This document shows, piece after piece, positions 7,472-16,537 of a stretch of DNA of 41,407 nucleotides (its first letter is position 1; each line of letters opens with the position of its first letter). The translations under genes and the position numbers were made by a program. Source of the stretch: Ancalomicrobiaceae bacterium (GTDB lineage Bacteria > Pseudomonadota > Alphaproteobacteria > Rhizobiales > Ancalomicrobiaceae); assembly GCA_031291575.1 (NCBI GenBank), contig JARLIT010000263.1, positions 1 through 41,407 of the forward strand, written 5' to 3'. Below the pieces are notes generated by a model that had not been told where the DNA came from, made no database searches, and was given only the letters and a program-made list of their open reading frames with translations.

Positions 7472-7548
7472 CTAGTGGTCCTGGGACTCCGACATTTGCG
7501 TAAGAGCGTGCGGCAAGTGGGACGCAAATGTCGGAGTTTGACCACCAG
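7472..7548. repeat. Palindromic element 2 (related hairpin)
   Basis: The left arm at 7472-7501 starts CTAGTGGTC and ends ACTCCGACATTTGCGT. The right arm at 7521-7548 is its inverted copy with a central mismatch block, ending CCACCAG. It shares the CTAGTGG end and the GACATTTG core with element 1 and lies only 13 bases from it in the arrangement CCACTAG...CTAGTGG. Confidence 0.7.
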
Positions 7549-7908
7549 GCACAGGCCGTTGTGACGGACTGCGAGCCGATCGCCCGCCGTCTCTGCTCGG
7601 CGTGGTGATTTGCGCGCAAGATGACAGGTTCGGACCGTGACGAACGCGTGGTCCTGTTGGGCTGGCGCGCCGGCAGCGCTCATTCGCGCCGACAAATAAG
7701 TGTGAAAAAATGCAAGACGCTGCGCCGCGATGTGTGCAAGGCTCAGGCAATGCGCCGGAGCGGCTGGCGCCAATGGCGTCGTGCGCATCCTCTGCATTTG
7801 CCAATGACGGTGGGTGCCCGGGCATGAGCTGAAGCGCTGCCGGTCCGTCTGGGATAGCTCGGGCTACTCCTTCGGCGCAGGACAAACGACCCGATCGAGA
7901 CCATCGAC

Positions 7909-8691
7909 TTGAACCGGACGCACGCCACCAATGAACCGTTCGGCCCCGTCTTCGGGCTGGACGACGCTCCGTTTCTGTCGATCCGGCCGCTCGACGGCGC
8001 CTGTTTCTCGGTCGAACGCATCGACTATCGTCATCAGGGTCCGGCCCCCCGCACCTTCGCCATTCCGCCAGCCGACATCTACCTGTTGATGCTCTATCTC
8101 GGAGATGCCTATCACTGCGACATCGCTGCCGACGGCAGCGCGAGCTATGTGCGGCGCTTCGGGGCGGGCAGCGTTTGCGTCATCGACCTGCACAACGGCG
8201 TTTCATTCAGGCTGCACAGCGATCTGCGATCGATCGCATTCGGCCTTGACCACGCGCTGATCGAGGAGGTCTCCGGTTTGCCGCAAGCACCAACAGCAGC
8301 AGCAAAGCTGCGGTGCCGGCGGGGCGATTACGACGCCGAATTGCGCAACCTTGGCACGTCGGTCCTGCCCTTGCTCGAGGCCCAGGACGCTGTGGCGCAG
8401 GCGACGTTGCGGCACATCGCCATCGCGATCTGTGCCCACCTTCTGCACAACCACGCCCTGACAACGGAGCCCCAGCCCGGGTCCTGCGCTCCGCTGCCGG
8501 CCTTACGGGAAAAGGATGCGCGGGATTTCATGATGCGGCATTTCGCGTCGGATATCAGCGTTGCCAACGTGGCCGCCGCGGTGGGGCTGTCCGCCGGACA
8601 TTTCAGCAAGGCCTTCAAATCGGCAACAGGCATCACGCCACACCGCTGGCTGCAACAGTACCGTGCTGTGCAGGACCGGGCCGCTCGCTAA
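7909..8691 (+). CDS. AraC-family regulator lacking the second helix-turn-helix
   Basis: 260 residues. The N-terminal two thirds is an effector-domain-like region. The C-terminal part (from about residue 198) has the first AraC helix-turn-helix (DISVANVAAAVGLSAGHFSK) and the linker motif TPHRWLQQYR. The protein then stops about 35-40 residues early, so the second helix-turn-helix is absent. No other frame downstream encodes it, so this looks like a genuine truncation rather than a simple frameshift. The called start is TTG at 7909 with only a weak ribosome binding site. It may be inactive, or may bind DNA with one domain. Confidence 0.75.
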   Translation: MNRTHATNEPFGPVFGLDDAPFLSIRPLDGACFSVERIDYRHQGPAPRTFAIPPADIYLLMLYLGDAYHCDIAADGSASYVRRFGAGSVCVIDLHNGVSFRLHSDLRSIAFGLDHALIEEVSGLPQAPTAAAKLRCRRGDYDAELRNLGTSVLPLLEAQDAVAQATLRHIAIAICAHLLHNHALTTEPQPGSCAPLPALREKDARDFMMRHFASDISVANVAAAVGLSAGHFSKAFKSATGITPHRWLQQYRAVQDRAAR

Positions 8692-8898
8692 TGGACGCCC
8701 AGCGGCCTATTTTGCCGAACCCTGAACTACGGTATATTACTTATCCGCAAGAGCAGATAGAGCCGCGACCGTGACACGATCGGCTGGGGTTCGGTCCGAG
8801 ACCCGCCTAGTCAGGCGACATCATCGCCTCCTTCGGCGGCGTGACCGCGACTGACCGACTTTTTGTCCCGTTTGGGGAAGACATCCCTGGAGGTGACT

Positions 8899-9807
8899 GT
8901 GACTGAGCTGGGAAGCACTGCAGCGGACCAAGCCGCACTCCTCCCGACCACCCACAGACTTGCTACGTCGGATATCATCATCTCGCGGACATTCGGTCCC
9001 GGGAGGCGGCAGGAACACGCGCGTGACTCCTCGCTCCGCAGCGCCGTCGCCGTGTCTGTGCAGCTCCGCAGGCTCGACAATCTCCGGATCCGACACAACG
9101 GCTGGATTGTCAGCGAGGGACCATTCGAACGTGGTGCCCTGGCAATCGCCGACCTCAGGCAGCGATGGGATGTCGAGTACCTGTCGCGCTACGACGAGAT
9201 GCAGTTCAGGATTCCTCTTGCGCGGCTGGAAGCCTTCGCCGGGGAAGTCGGACGGCCCGAGTTCGTCGGCCTGGCCTGCCCGCTCGGATTCCGCGATGAC
9301 GTCGTGCTCGGGCTGGCAAGGGCCCTCCTGCCGGCACTCGAAGCGCCTGAACAGGCCAGCCCGCTTTTCATCGAGCACATCAGCCTAGCCATGCTGACGC
9401 ACCTCACCCAGTGCTACGGCGGACTGCACTTTTCCACGAGCGCCCGCGGTGCGCTGGCGCGCTGGCAGGAAAAACGAGCAACGGAGATCCTCGCGGCGCA
9501 TCTCGACAGGCAACTGTCGATCGCAACCCTGGCCGAGGCCTGCGAACTGTCGCGCAGCCATTTCATCAAGGCGTTCAAGGAGAGTTTTGGGCGGACGCCG
9601 CACCGCTGGCTGATGGAGTATCGCACCTCCAGAGCTAAAGCCCTGCTGCCGGGCGACATCCCTATCGCCGACATTGCCCTTGCCTGCGGGTTTACGGATC
9701 AGAGCCACTTCAGCCGGGTGTTTAGGGCAGCCACAGGCGTCACACCCGGGCAATTCAGGCAGGAGGCCAACAGAGGCGACGCCGTGTGCGGAACCGTCGC
9801 CGCCTAG
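8899..9807 (+). CDS. AraC-family transcriptional regulator
   Basis: 302 residues from the GTG at 8899, chosen because GGAGG lies five bases before it; a TTG at 8863 in the same frame is less likely. The N-terminal region (about 1-190) is a ligand or oligomerisation domain of the AraC/cupin-like type. The C-terminal domain has both helix-turn-helices: SIATLAEACELSRSHFIKAF, the linker TPHRWLMEYR, and IADIALACGFTDQSHFSRVF with a terminal GVTPGQFR. It is the intact counterpart of the truncated regulator upstream, whose first helix-turn-helix it resembles. Its target is unknown; the amidohydrolase operon downstream is the obvious candidate. Confidence 0.88.
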   Translation: MTELGSTAADQAALLPTTHRLATSDIIISRTFGPGRRQEHARDSSLRSAVAVSVQLRRLDNLRIRHNGWIVSEGPFERGALAIADLRQRWDVEYLSRYDEMQFRIPLARLEAFAGEVGRPEFVGLACPLGFRDDVVLGLARALLPALEAPEQASPLFIEHISLAMLTHLTQCYGGLHFSTSARGALARWQEKRATEILAAHLDRQLSIATLAEACELSRSHFIKAFKESFGRTPHRWLMEYRTSRAKALLPGDIPIADIALACGFTDQSHFSRVFRAATGVTPGQFRQEANRGDAVCGTVAA

Positions 9808-10186
9808 CGCATTTTCCGCCCGGATTGACTCATCGGAAGCGGCAGCCATTCCGCCGATTCGCTTGCCCGAACGTCCGTTTATCGCCCCGATCCCGTCGAT
9901 AGAGGTCGGTCAGATCGAGATGCGGTTCCGAGCCTCAATCTTCGCGCTCATCACCACCGGAACGGCGATTATACGTAATTACACTTGTATTAGGAGCTGC
10001 TTGAGTTGTATGGTTCATCGCGCAAAGCGATGACGATGGCCTGTTACGCGCTGGACTTTGGCAAGACGTCGGTGGCGCCTGCCTCGGGTTGTTCAGGGTG
10101 AGTGGCGAACACTTGCGTCGCGATCTATGTGTATTCAGCATCGAATGCGTTGACGAGTCGAGTTACGGCGGCCAGGGACGGTTCAA
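9808..10186. other. Intergenic gap with AT-rich palindrome and hairpin
   Basis: No gene seen. Contains an AT-rich patch with a perfect GTAATTAC palindrome (9975-9982), a possible promoter or operator. It also contains a 7-bp hairpin at 10015-10033 (TCATCGC, loop GCAAA, GCGATGA) without a T-run. Confidence 0.45.
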
Positions 10187-11092
10187 ATGCCTGACATAGA
10201 GCATTCCGCCACTGCAGAGAAATCGCGAGATACGTTTGGCTGTACGCTCGGCAGCCTCGATGGCAGCGAAACGATCGCCGGTCGCAACATTGTCTTCCAC
10301 CACAAATTTTCGCTTCGGGGTTCGCCGGGTCAGGTGGTCATGGACGCCGGCGACGGCTTCCTCGTGGGCGTTTCGATGCGCCCCAACCACAGGCGGCAGG
10401 TCGTCCGGCATCGCCATGTCGAGGCGCGCGAGTTCGGCGTCAACGACGTCTACGTGCGCCCGCTCGGCGACGACTACAGGGCGGATCTCACCGGCTCCTT
10501 CGACTTCATTCTGGCGCAGGTGACGTCGTCCGGATTGGCGCGGGTCGCCGACGAGACCGATGCCGTGCGGGTCAGCGAGCTTGCGGCCGTGGCAAGCGGC
10601 CGCGACGATGTGCTTGGCGGCTTGTTCGGTTCGCTCTTCGCGTCGATAGGCCACCAGCGGGAACGCAGCGCTCTCTTCGTCGACCAGCTTTCGGTCGCGG
10701 TCGGCATCCATCTTCTGGGCCGCTACGGCAATGGGCGATTGCCGACGACCCGTCGACGCCGGGCGCTGTCCTCGCGCCAGACGGCGATCGTGCAGGATAT
10801 GCTGTCGGCCGAGGCCGGCGGCGAAACGTCGCTGGGTGACCTGGCGAAGGCCTGCAACATGGCACCCGCGGCGCTGATGGGCGCCTTCCGGGGCACCTTC
10901 GGGCAGACGCCGCATCAGTTCGTGATGCAGAGGCGCATTGAGCGCGCGTGTGCCCTGCTGCTCTTGCCGGAGATGTCGCTGAAGGATATCGCGCTCGACT
11001 GCGGCTATTCCGACCAGAGCCACTTCACGCGAAGCTTCGCCAAGGCGCTCGGAACCACGCCCGGCATCTGGCGGCGCGACCGTCTCTCCTGA
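10187..11092 (+). CDS. AraC-family transcriptional regulator
   Basis: 301 residues with the usual layout: a variable N-terminal domain (1-200) and a C-terminal double helix-turn-helix. The first motif is atypical (LGDLAKACNMAPAALMGAF), the linker is TPHQFVMQRR, and the second motif is canonical (LKDIALDCGYSDQSHFTRSF, then GTTPGIWR). ATG at 10187 has an AGGGACGG-like site upstream. It is the third AraC-type gene in a row on this strand and lies directly before the amidohydrolase-DoxX-hydrolase genes, which it may control. Confidence 0.88.
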   Translation: MPDIEHSATAEKSRDTFGCTLGSLDGSETIAGRNIVFHHKFSLRGSPGQVVMDAGDGFLVGVSMRPNHRRQVVRHRHVEAREFGVNDVYVRPLGDDYRADLTGSFDFILAQVTSSGLARVADETDAVRVSELAAVASGRDDVLGGLFGSLFASIGHQRERSALFVDQLSVAVGIHLLGRYGNGRLPTTRRRRALSSRQTAIVQDMLSAEAGGETSLGDLAKACNMAPAALMGAFRGTFGQTPHQFVMQRRIERACALLLLPEMSLKDIALDCGYSDQSHFTRSFAKALGTTPGIWRRDRLS

Positions 11093-11448
11093 GACGCGCC
11101 TCACAGTTTCAACCGGCATAGCGTACCGCCTGTACGGGCCTCTCAGCCCATCGTCGATCAGCCTGGCTCCACAGCGAATTCGGGAGCCAATCTCTCGTTT
11201 GCCCCGTACTGCAACCTGGCAACCACACCGGACTGCTGGTCTCGTCATCCGCAGTTACACGCAGAAAATACAACCGACCGGCCTTTCATACAAGAAAGCA
11301 CGAGGGCTCCGGACCGATAGTCCCGGTATCGGCGACGGCTTTGCCCGCCGACCGTCTGGCAGCCCATGTCCTCAGTATCCCGGAGATCGCCGATGAAGAT
11401 GCGTCTTCTGTCGCTCGTTGCAGGCTCCAAACCCGAGGAGACGGTTTG
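11093..11448. other. Intergenic region upstream of the amidohydrolase
   Basis: No gene seen. A short inverted repeat, CCGATA (11314-11319) and TATCGG (11327-11332), separated by seven bases, is a possible operator for one of the AraC regulators. This is a weak observation. Confidence 0.4.
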
Positions 11449-13335
11449 ATGACCGCCGCGGCACCCGACCTGATCCTGCATCGCGGGCTCATCACGACAC
11501 TTGATCGGGCGAACCCGTCCGCCACCGCTGTCGCGATCAAGGACGGCAGGTTCATCGCTGTTGGCCACGACCGGGAGATCATGGCTCTTGCCGGGCCACA
11601 GACGAAAGTCATCGACCTCAAGGGGCGACGCCTCTTGCCGGGGCTCAACGACAATCACACCCACGTCGTTCGCGGCGGGCTCAATTTCAATATGGAATTG
11701 CGCTGGGATGGCGTCCGGTCGCTTGCCGATGCCATGGACATGCTGAAGCGCCAGGTCGCGGTCACCCCGCCGCCGCAGTGGGTCCGGGTGGTCGGCGGTT
11801 TCACCGAGCATCAGTTCGACGAAAGGCGCCTGCCGACGCTGGACGAACTGAATGCCGTCGCTCCCGAGACGCCGGTCTTCATCCTGCACCTCTACGATCG
11901 GGCACTGCTCAATGGCGCGGCCTTGCGCGCCGTCGGCTACACGCGGGAGACGCCGAACCCGCCCGGCGGCGAGATCGCTCGCGACGCGGCCGGCAACCCG
12001 ATCGGCCTCTTACTCGCCAAGCCCAATGCCGGCATTCTCTACGCGACGCTCGCCAAGGGGCCAAAGCTCCCCTTCGACTATCAGGTCAACTCCACCCGCC
12101 ATTTCATGCGCGAATTGAACCGACTCGGCGTCACCGCGGTGATCGACGCCGGCGGCGGCTTCCAGAACTATCCCGACGATTATGCCGTCATCCAGAAGCT
12201 CGCCGACGATGGCCAGATGACGGTCCGGCTCGCTTACAATCTCTTCACCCAGAAGCCGAAGGCGGAGAAGGACGACTTCCTCAACTGGACCCGATCAGTG
12301 AAATACCGGCAGGGCGACGACTATTTCCGTCACAACGGCGCCGGCGAGATGCTGGTGTTCTCTGCCGCCGACTTCGAGGACTTCCGCGAACCGCGGCCCG
12401 ACATGGGGCCGGAGATGGAAGGCGAGCTTGAGGACGTCGTGCGGATCCTGGCCGAAAACCGCTGGCCCTGGCGGCTGCACGCCACCTATGACGAGACGAT
12501 CAGCCGCGCCCTCGATGTCTTCGAAAAGGTCAACCAGGACATTCCGCTCGACGGCATTCACTGGTTCTTCGATCACGCCGAGACCATTTCCGACCGGTCG
12601 ATCGACCGCATCGCCGCGCTCGGCGGCGGCATCGCCGTGCAGCACCGCATGGCCTATCAGGGCGAATATTTCATCGAGCGCTACGGCTTCGGCGCCGCCG
12701 AGGCGACGCCACCGATCGCCCGCATGCTCGAGAAGGGCGTGCAGGTCTCCGCCGGCACCGACGCCACCCGCGTCGCCTCCTATAACCCCTGGGTCTCGCT
12801 CGCCTGGATGATCACCGGCAAGACCGTCGGCGGCACGGGGCTCTACCCGCGCACCAACTGCCTCGATCGCGACACGGCGCTCAGGATGTGGACCGACAAG
12901 GTGCAGTGGTTCTCCAACGAGGAGGGCCGCAAAGGCCGTATCGAGGCCGGTCAGCTCGCCGACCTGATCGTGCCGTCGAAGGACTTCTTCGCTTGCGCGG
13001 AGGAGGAGATTGCGCACCTGACCTCCGATCTCACCCTGGTCGGCGGGCGGATCGTCTACGGCGCCGGCGACTTCGCCGATCTCGACGGCAATCCCCTGCC
13101 CCCGGCCATGCCGGATTGGTCGCCGGTGCGCACGTTCAAGGGCTATGGCGCCTGGGGCGAGCCCGAAGGCGCCGGCCGGAACTCCCTCAACCGCACCGCC
13201 ATCACATCCTGCGGCTGCTCAACAGCCTGCGGCGTGCACGGCCACGACCATGGCCGAGCCTGGGGCTCTGAGCCACCGGTGTCCGACGTCCGAACATTCT
13301 GGGGTGCCTTCGGCTGTTCCTGCTGGGCCGTCTGA
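11449..13335 (+). CDS. YtcJ-like metal-dependent amidohydrolase with Cys/His-rich tail
   Basis: 628 residues from ATG 11449, which has GAGGAG upstream; an open frame extends further 5' but lacks a better start. The N-terminal metal motif NDNHTHVVRGG gives His70 and His72. The later motif HWFFDHAE and a C-terminal SAGTDATRV with an Asp ligand complete an amidohydrolase TIM barrel of the YtcJ/Amidohydro_3 type. These enzymes hydrolyse amide or related C-N bonds; the substrate is unknown. The last 44 residues are unusual, with five cysteines and a HGHDH cluster (TSCGCSTACG ... GAFGCSCWAV). It is first of a likely operon with the DoxX-like gene 11 bases downstream and the hydrolase after that. 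Confidence 0.85.
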   Translation: MTAAAPDLILHRGLITTLDRANPSATAVAIKDGRFIAVGHDREIMALAGPQTKVIDLKGRRLLPGLNDNHTHVVRGGLNFNMELRWDGVRSLADAMDMLKRQVAVTPPPQWVRVVGGFTEHQFDERRLPTLDELNAVAPETPVFILHLYDRALLNGAALRAVGYTRETPNPPGGEIARDAAGNPIGLLLAKPNAGILYATLAKGPKLPFDYQVNSTRHFMRELNRLGVTAVIDAGGGFQNYPDDYAVIQKLADDGQMTVRLAYNLFTQKPKAEKDDFLNWTRSVKYRQGDDYFRHNGAGEMLVFSAADFEDFREPRPDMGPEMEGELEDVVRILAENRWPWRLHATYDETISRALDVFEKVNQDIPLDGIHWFFDHAETISDRSIDRIAALGGGIAVQHRMAYQGEYFIERYGFGAAEATPPIARMLEKGVQVSAGTDATRVASYNPWVSLAWMITGKTVGGTGLYPRTNCLDRDTALRMWTDKVQWFSNEEGRKGRIEAGQLADLIVPSKDFFACAEEEIAHLTSDLTLVGGRIVYGAGDFADLDGNPLPPAMPDWSPVRTFKGYGAWGEPEGAGRNSLNRTAITSCGCSTACGVHGHDHGRAWGSEPPVSDVRTFWGAFGCSCWAV

Positions 13336-13346
13336 AAGGACACGCC

Positions 13347-13781
13347 ATGACACTCGCGGATAGCGCAGCTCTCGCAGGGTCCGGTATCCTCAGTCTCATG
13401 ACGGCGCCCGCCGTGCGCAGCCTTGCGCTCGTCGCGCTGTGTTCGGCCTACATCGTCGGACCGTTGGAGAAGATCTTCGACTTCCGGGGGGCGATCGCCG
13501 AGATGCAGCATTTCGGCCTGAGCCCCGCGCCGCTGTTTGCCATCGCGGTGATCGTCTTCGAGCTGACCGCCTCAGCCCTGTTCATCTCGGGCGTCCTGCG
13601 CTGGGCCGCCGCGCTGGCGCTCGCCGCCTTCACGCTCATCGCGACCCTCCTGGCCGAGCGGTTCTGGAAGTTGCCGACCGGCCCCAACCGCTCCGCCACA
13701 ATGAACGCCTTCTTCGAACATCTCGGCCTCGTCGGCGCATTCGTGCTTGTCGCCGCCGGCGACGTCGCGGCCCGGGTCTGA
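13347..13781 (+). CDS. DoxX-like integral membrane protein
   Basis: 144 residues with about four hydrophobic segments (around [51 protein letters not shown] and [11 protein letters not shown]). The [12 protein letters not shown] stretch after the first segment is typical of the DoxX/DoxD-like family of small inner-membrane proteins tied to redox or oxidative stress. AAAGGA precedes the ATG. It lies 11 bases after the amidohydrolase and 40 before the alpha/beta hydrolase, so the three are probably cotranscribed. Confidence 0.82.
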   Translation: MTLADSAALAGSGILSLMTAPAVRSLALVALCSAYIVGPLEKIFDFRGAIAEMQHFGLSPAPLFAIAVIVFELTASALFISGVLRWAAALALAAFTLIATLLAERFWKLPTGPNRSATMNAFFEHLGLVGAFVLVAAGDVAARV

Positions 13782-13821
13782 CCCCGCGGCGAACTCAATC
13801 ATCATCACAGGAGAGAAGACC

Positions 13822-14664
13822 ATGTCGGGTGCATTTGTTACCACGAAGGATGGCGTGAACATCTTCTACAAGGACTGGGGTCCCAAGGATGCCCAGCCGA
13901 TTATGTTCCATCATGGCTGGCCGCTGTCGTCGGACGACTGGGACGCCCAGATGCTGTTCTTCCTCAATCATGGCTTCCGCGTCGTCGCCCACGATCGCCG
14001 CGGTCACGGGCGGTCATCGCAGGTCTCCAACGGCCACGACATGGACCACTATGCCGCCGACGCCTTTGCCGTCGCCGAACACCTTGACCTGCGCAATGCC
14101 GTTCACATCGGCCACTCGACCGGGGGCGGCGAGGTCGCCCGTTACGTCGCCAAATTCGGCGAACCGGCGGGTCGCGTCGCCAAGGCGGTGCTGGTCAGCG
14201 CCGTGCCGCCGATCATGGTGAAGACCGCCTCCAATCCCGGCGGGTTGCCGATGGACGTATTCGACGGCTTTCGCTCGGCCGTCCTCGCCAACCGCGCGCA
14301 GTTCTATCTCGACGTCCCGACCGGGCCGTTTTACGGCTTCAATCGCGATGGCGCCAAGATCCTGCCGGGTGTCATCCAGAACTGGTGGCGGCAAGGCATG
14401 ATCGGCAGTGCCAAGGCCCACTACGACGGGATCAAGGCCTTCTCCGAGACCGACCAGACCGAAGACCTGAAGGCGATTTCGGTACCGACCCTCGTCCTGC
14501 ATGGCAACGACGACCAGATCGTTCCGATCGCGGACAGCGCCCTCCTCTCGGTCAAGCTGCTGAAGAACGGCACGCTCAAGGTCTACGAGGGCTATTCGCA
14601 CGGCATGCTGACGGTCAATGCCGACACGCTCAATCCGGACCTGCTGGCCTTCATCAAGGCCTGA
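13822..14664 (+). CDS. Alpha/beta hydrolase, non-heme haloperoxidase/esterase type
   Basis: 280 residues, the normal length of the cofactor-free chloroperoxidase/arylesterase family. The nucleophile Ser99 sits in GHSTGGGE, the catalytic Asp231 in HGNDDQIVP and the catalytic His260 in GYSHGM. The oxyanion region is HHGWPLS. There is no signal peptide, so it should be cytoplasmic. ATG at 13822 follows a CAGGAG site. Members hydrolyse esters and can form peracids with peroxide; the natural substrate is not predictable. The neighbouring amidohydrolase and DoxX-like gene suggest a shared degradative or detoxifying role. Confidence 0.9.
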   Translation: MSGAFVTTKDGVNIFYKDWGPKDAQPIMFHHGWPLSSDDWDAQMLFFLNHGFRVVAHDRRGHGRSSQVSNGHDMDHYAADAFAVAEHLDLRNAVHIGHSTGGGEVARYVAKFGEPAGRVAKAVLVSAVPPIMVKTASNPGGLPMDVFDGFRSAVLANRAQFYLDVPTGPFYGFNRDGAKILPGVIQNWWRQGMIGSAKAHYDGIKAFSETDQTEDLKAISVPTLVLHGNDDQIVPIADSALLSVKLLKNGTLKVYEGYSHGMLTVNADTLNPDLLAFIKA

Positions 14665-14847
14665 CCGACGGCTCGGCAGATCGAACAGCCCGAGCGTGCC
14701 CTCGGCATTCGAACCGGTTCGGTGTGAATGGGGGAGGCACGCTCTGGCGGCGATGGGAACCGCGATTCCTTCGCCGATCCAGATGTTGTCCCGACACGGC
14801 CGAGCTCCGCCGGCCGCCGATCCCTAGTGCGCCACGACGAGGACCCG

Positions 14848-15519
14848 ATGAAGATCCGTCACCTGCCGCTCTGGCTCAGCTTCAACGGCGGCTATGTCGA
14901 TACGGCCGGCTTCCTGGCGCTACAGGGGCTGTTCGCCGCACATGTGACCGGCAACTTCGTGACGCTCGGCGCCACGTTGGCCACCGGCACCGCCGGTGTG
15001 CTGCCCAAACTGTTGGCTTTGCCGGTGTTTTGCGCAGTCGTTCTGGCGACGCGGCTGGCATCGACCGAGCTCGGCAAGCGAAGCTTTGCAGCCGTCCGTC
15101 CATTGCTGGCGGTCAAGGTGGTGCTCCTGGCCGTCGCGGCCGTCTACGCCGTCGCGCACGGCCCATTTTCCGAGGCTGGCAGCGCCGCCACGCTCGGCAT
15201 GGGCATGACGCTGGTCGCGGCGATGGCAATCCAGAATGCCGTTCACCGCACCCATCTGCCGAAGTCGCCACCCTCCACCCTGATGACCGGCACGACGACG
15301 CAGATCATGATCGACCTTGCCGACATGATCTTGGGCCCCAGCGGCGCACCCGCCGTGACCGCCCAGCGGCTGCAGCGAATGATTCTGAATGTGGTCGTCT
15401 TCGCTCTCGGCTGTGCCGCCGCCGCTGGCGCATTCATCCTCGCCGGTAACTGGTGCTTCGCATTGCCGCCGGTCGTCGCGGTCATCGCTGTCGCAGCACG
15501 GCCGGGCGAAGACGACTGA
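14848..15519 (+). CDS. DUF1275 (YoaK-like) membrane protein
   Basis: 223 residues with about six membrane segments. The conserved start (WLSFNGGYVDTAGFLAL, then HVTGNFVTLG) is diagnostic of DUF1275/YoaK proteins of unknown function. ATG at 14848 follows GAGGA. The open frame extends 40 codons further upstream, but those residues are polar and lack the family pattern, so the internal ATG is chosen. It lies 180 bases after the hydrolase and may have its own promoter. Confidence 0.87.
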   Translation: MKIRHLPLWLSFNGGYVDTAGFLALQGLFAAHVTGNFVTLGATLATGTAGVLPKLLALPVFCAVVLATRLASTELGKRSFAAVRPLLAVKVVLLAVAAVYAVAHGPFSEAGSAATLGMGMTLVAAMAIQNAVHRTHLPKSPPSTLMTGTTTQIMIDLADMILGPSGAPAVTAQRLQRMILNVVVFALGCAAAAGAFILAGNWCFALPPVVAVIAVAARPGEDD

Positions 15520-15597
15520 TCCCGCCGCCCACCGTCCAAACCCCGGTCTTTCAGCGCGCAAGCGCGACACTTCCGAGAAAGCCAAGGAGATTGCAGC

Positions 15598-16113
15598 ATG
15601 GAACAGCTTGCCAAGGTGCGCCGCACCGCGTCGTTGAAGACGCCGTCCGACTTGTCCGAAGAAGCCGTCAAAGACATCTCGGCTGCCGCGACCACGCTCC
15701 TCGCCGACGTATTTGCCCTCTATCTCAAGACCAAGAACTTCCACTGGCATATGTCGGGCGCGCATTTCCGCGACTATCACCGTCTCCTCGACGACTTGGG
15801 CACGGAACTCTTCGCGATGACCGACCCGCTCGCCGAGCGGGTCCGCAAGCTTGGCGGACCGACGCTGAAGTCGATCGGCGACATCGCCCGCCGGCAGCGC
15901 ATTGCGGACAATGAGGCCGACTTCGTGCATCCCCACGAGATGCTGGCCGAACTCAGGCAGGACAACGCTGCGCTGGTCGCAAGCTTGCGTAGCCTGCACG
16001 CGGCTTGCGACGAACACGGCGACGTCGCCACAGCAAGCCTCGTCGAAAATTGGATCGATGAGGGCGAAGGCCGCGTTTGGTTCCTGTTCGAGGTTCTGCG
16101 CGGAATTGGATGA
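15598..16113 (+). CDS. dps: Dps, DNA-protecting ferritin-like protein
   Basis: 171 residues. Dps assembles into 12-subunit shells that oxidise and store iron with peroxide and shield DNA. The full inter-subunit ferroxidase set is present: His49, His61, Asp65, Asp76 and Glu80, each two positions from the E. coli Dps numbering (51, 63, 67, 78, 82). The family motifs KTKNFHWHMSG and DPLAERVRKLGG are clear. ATG at 15598 has AAGGAG upstream. I saw no perfect EcfG promoter or obvious OxyR site ahead of it, so its regulation cannot be read here. Confidence 0.93.
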   Translation: MEQLAKVRRTASLKTPSDLSEEAVKDISAAATTLLADVFALYLKTKNFHWHMSGAHFRDYHRLLDDLGTELFAMTDPLAERVRKLGGPTLKSIGDIARRQRIADNEADFVHPHEMLAELRQDNAALVASLRSLHAACDEHGDVATASLVENWIDEGEGRVWFLFEVLRGIG

Positions 16114-16537
16114 CCGCGACAAGCCGAAGAGGGACGACATCGCTGAGATCGCGACTGCAAACGCCTGAAGACGGGCGCTTGCGGCCGCGATCTCGATATC
16201 CCTGATAGTGTTCGTCGACGGCAGCGAAGAGGGCCATTCTCCGTCCCGCCTCACGACTGATGGACACGGTATCGTCAGCCTGTGTGTGCTAAGGAACCTC
16301 TGGAGCGGATCGGGATGGATCCCCGAATGCACAGGTGCATCTCCCGTGGTAGCAACTATGGGAAATGTTGATCCGGGCCTAGTCTATGCATTTCTCTGTG
16401 ATTATACCTAGAGCATCCAATATGATTACCTTCAAATACATAGCCATGCATGCTCCCGGCAAGGGATATCAGATGGACTGCGGCGCGTCATTCAATAGGT
16501 GGCCCATACGAACTTTGATGTGTTCGAGGCGATTGAG
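16114..16537. other. Intergenic region between dps and the efflux operon
   Basis: No gene seen. It contains the long hairpin at 16145-16194 and, from about 16380 to 16450, an AT-rich patch that stands out from the surroundings and probably carries the promoter of the efflux operon starting at 16538. Confidence 0.45.
16145..16194. terminator. Long two-part hairpin downstream of dps
   Basis: The outer stem is nine perfect base pairs (GAGATCGCG at 16145-16153 with CGCGATCTC at 16186-16194). A three-base internal loop separates it from an inner stem (GCAA-A-CGCC at 16157-16165 with GGCG-C-TTGC at 16174-16182, one mismatch). The terminal loop is eight bases. There is no T-run, so it is either a non-canonical terminator or an mRNA 3'-end stabiliser for dps. 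Confidence 0.5.

Larger units (their letters stand above)
7052..7908. other. Long non-coding stretch with palindromic elements
   Basis: More than 850 bases without a supported gene. Frames on both strands lack ribosome binding sites and family resemblance. The distinctive content is two adjacent imperfect palindromes at 7380-7459 and 7472-7548. The remainder shows nothing I can identify and may be degraded coding sequence. Confidence 0.55.
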
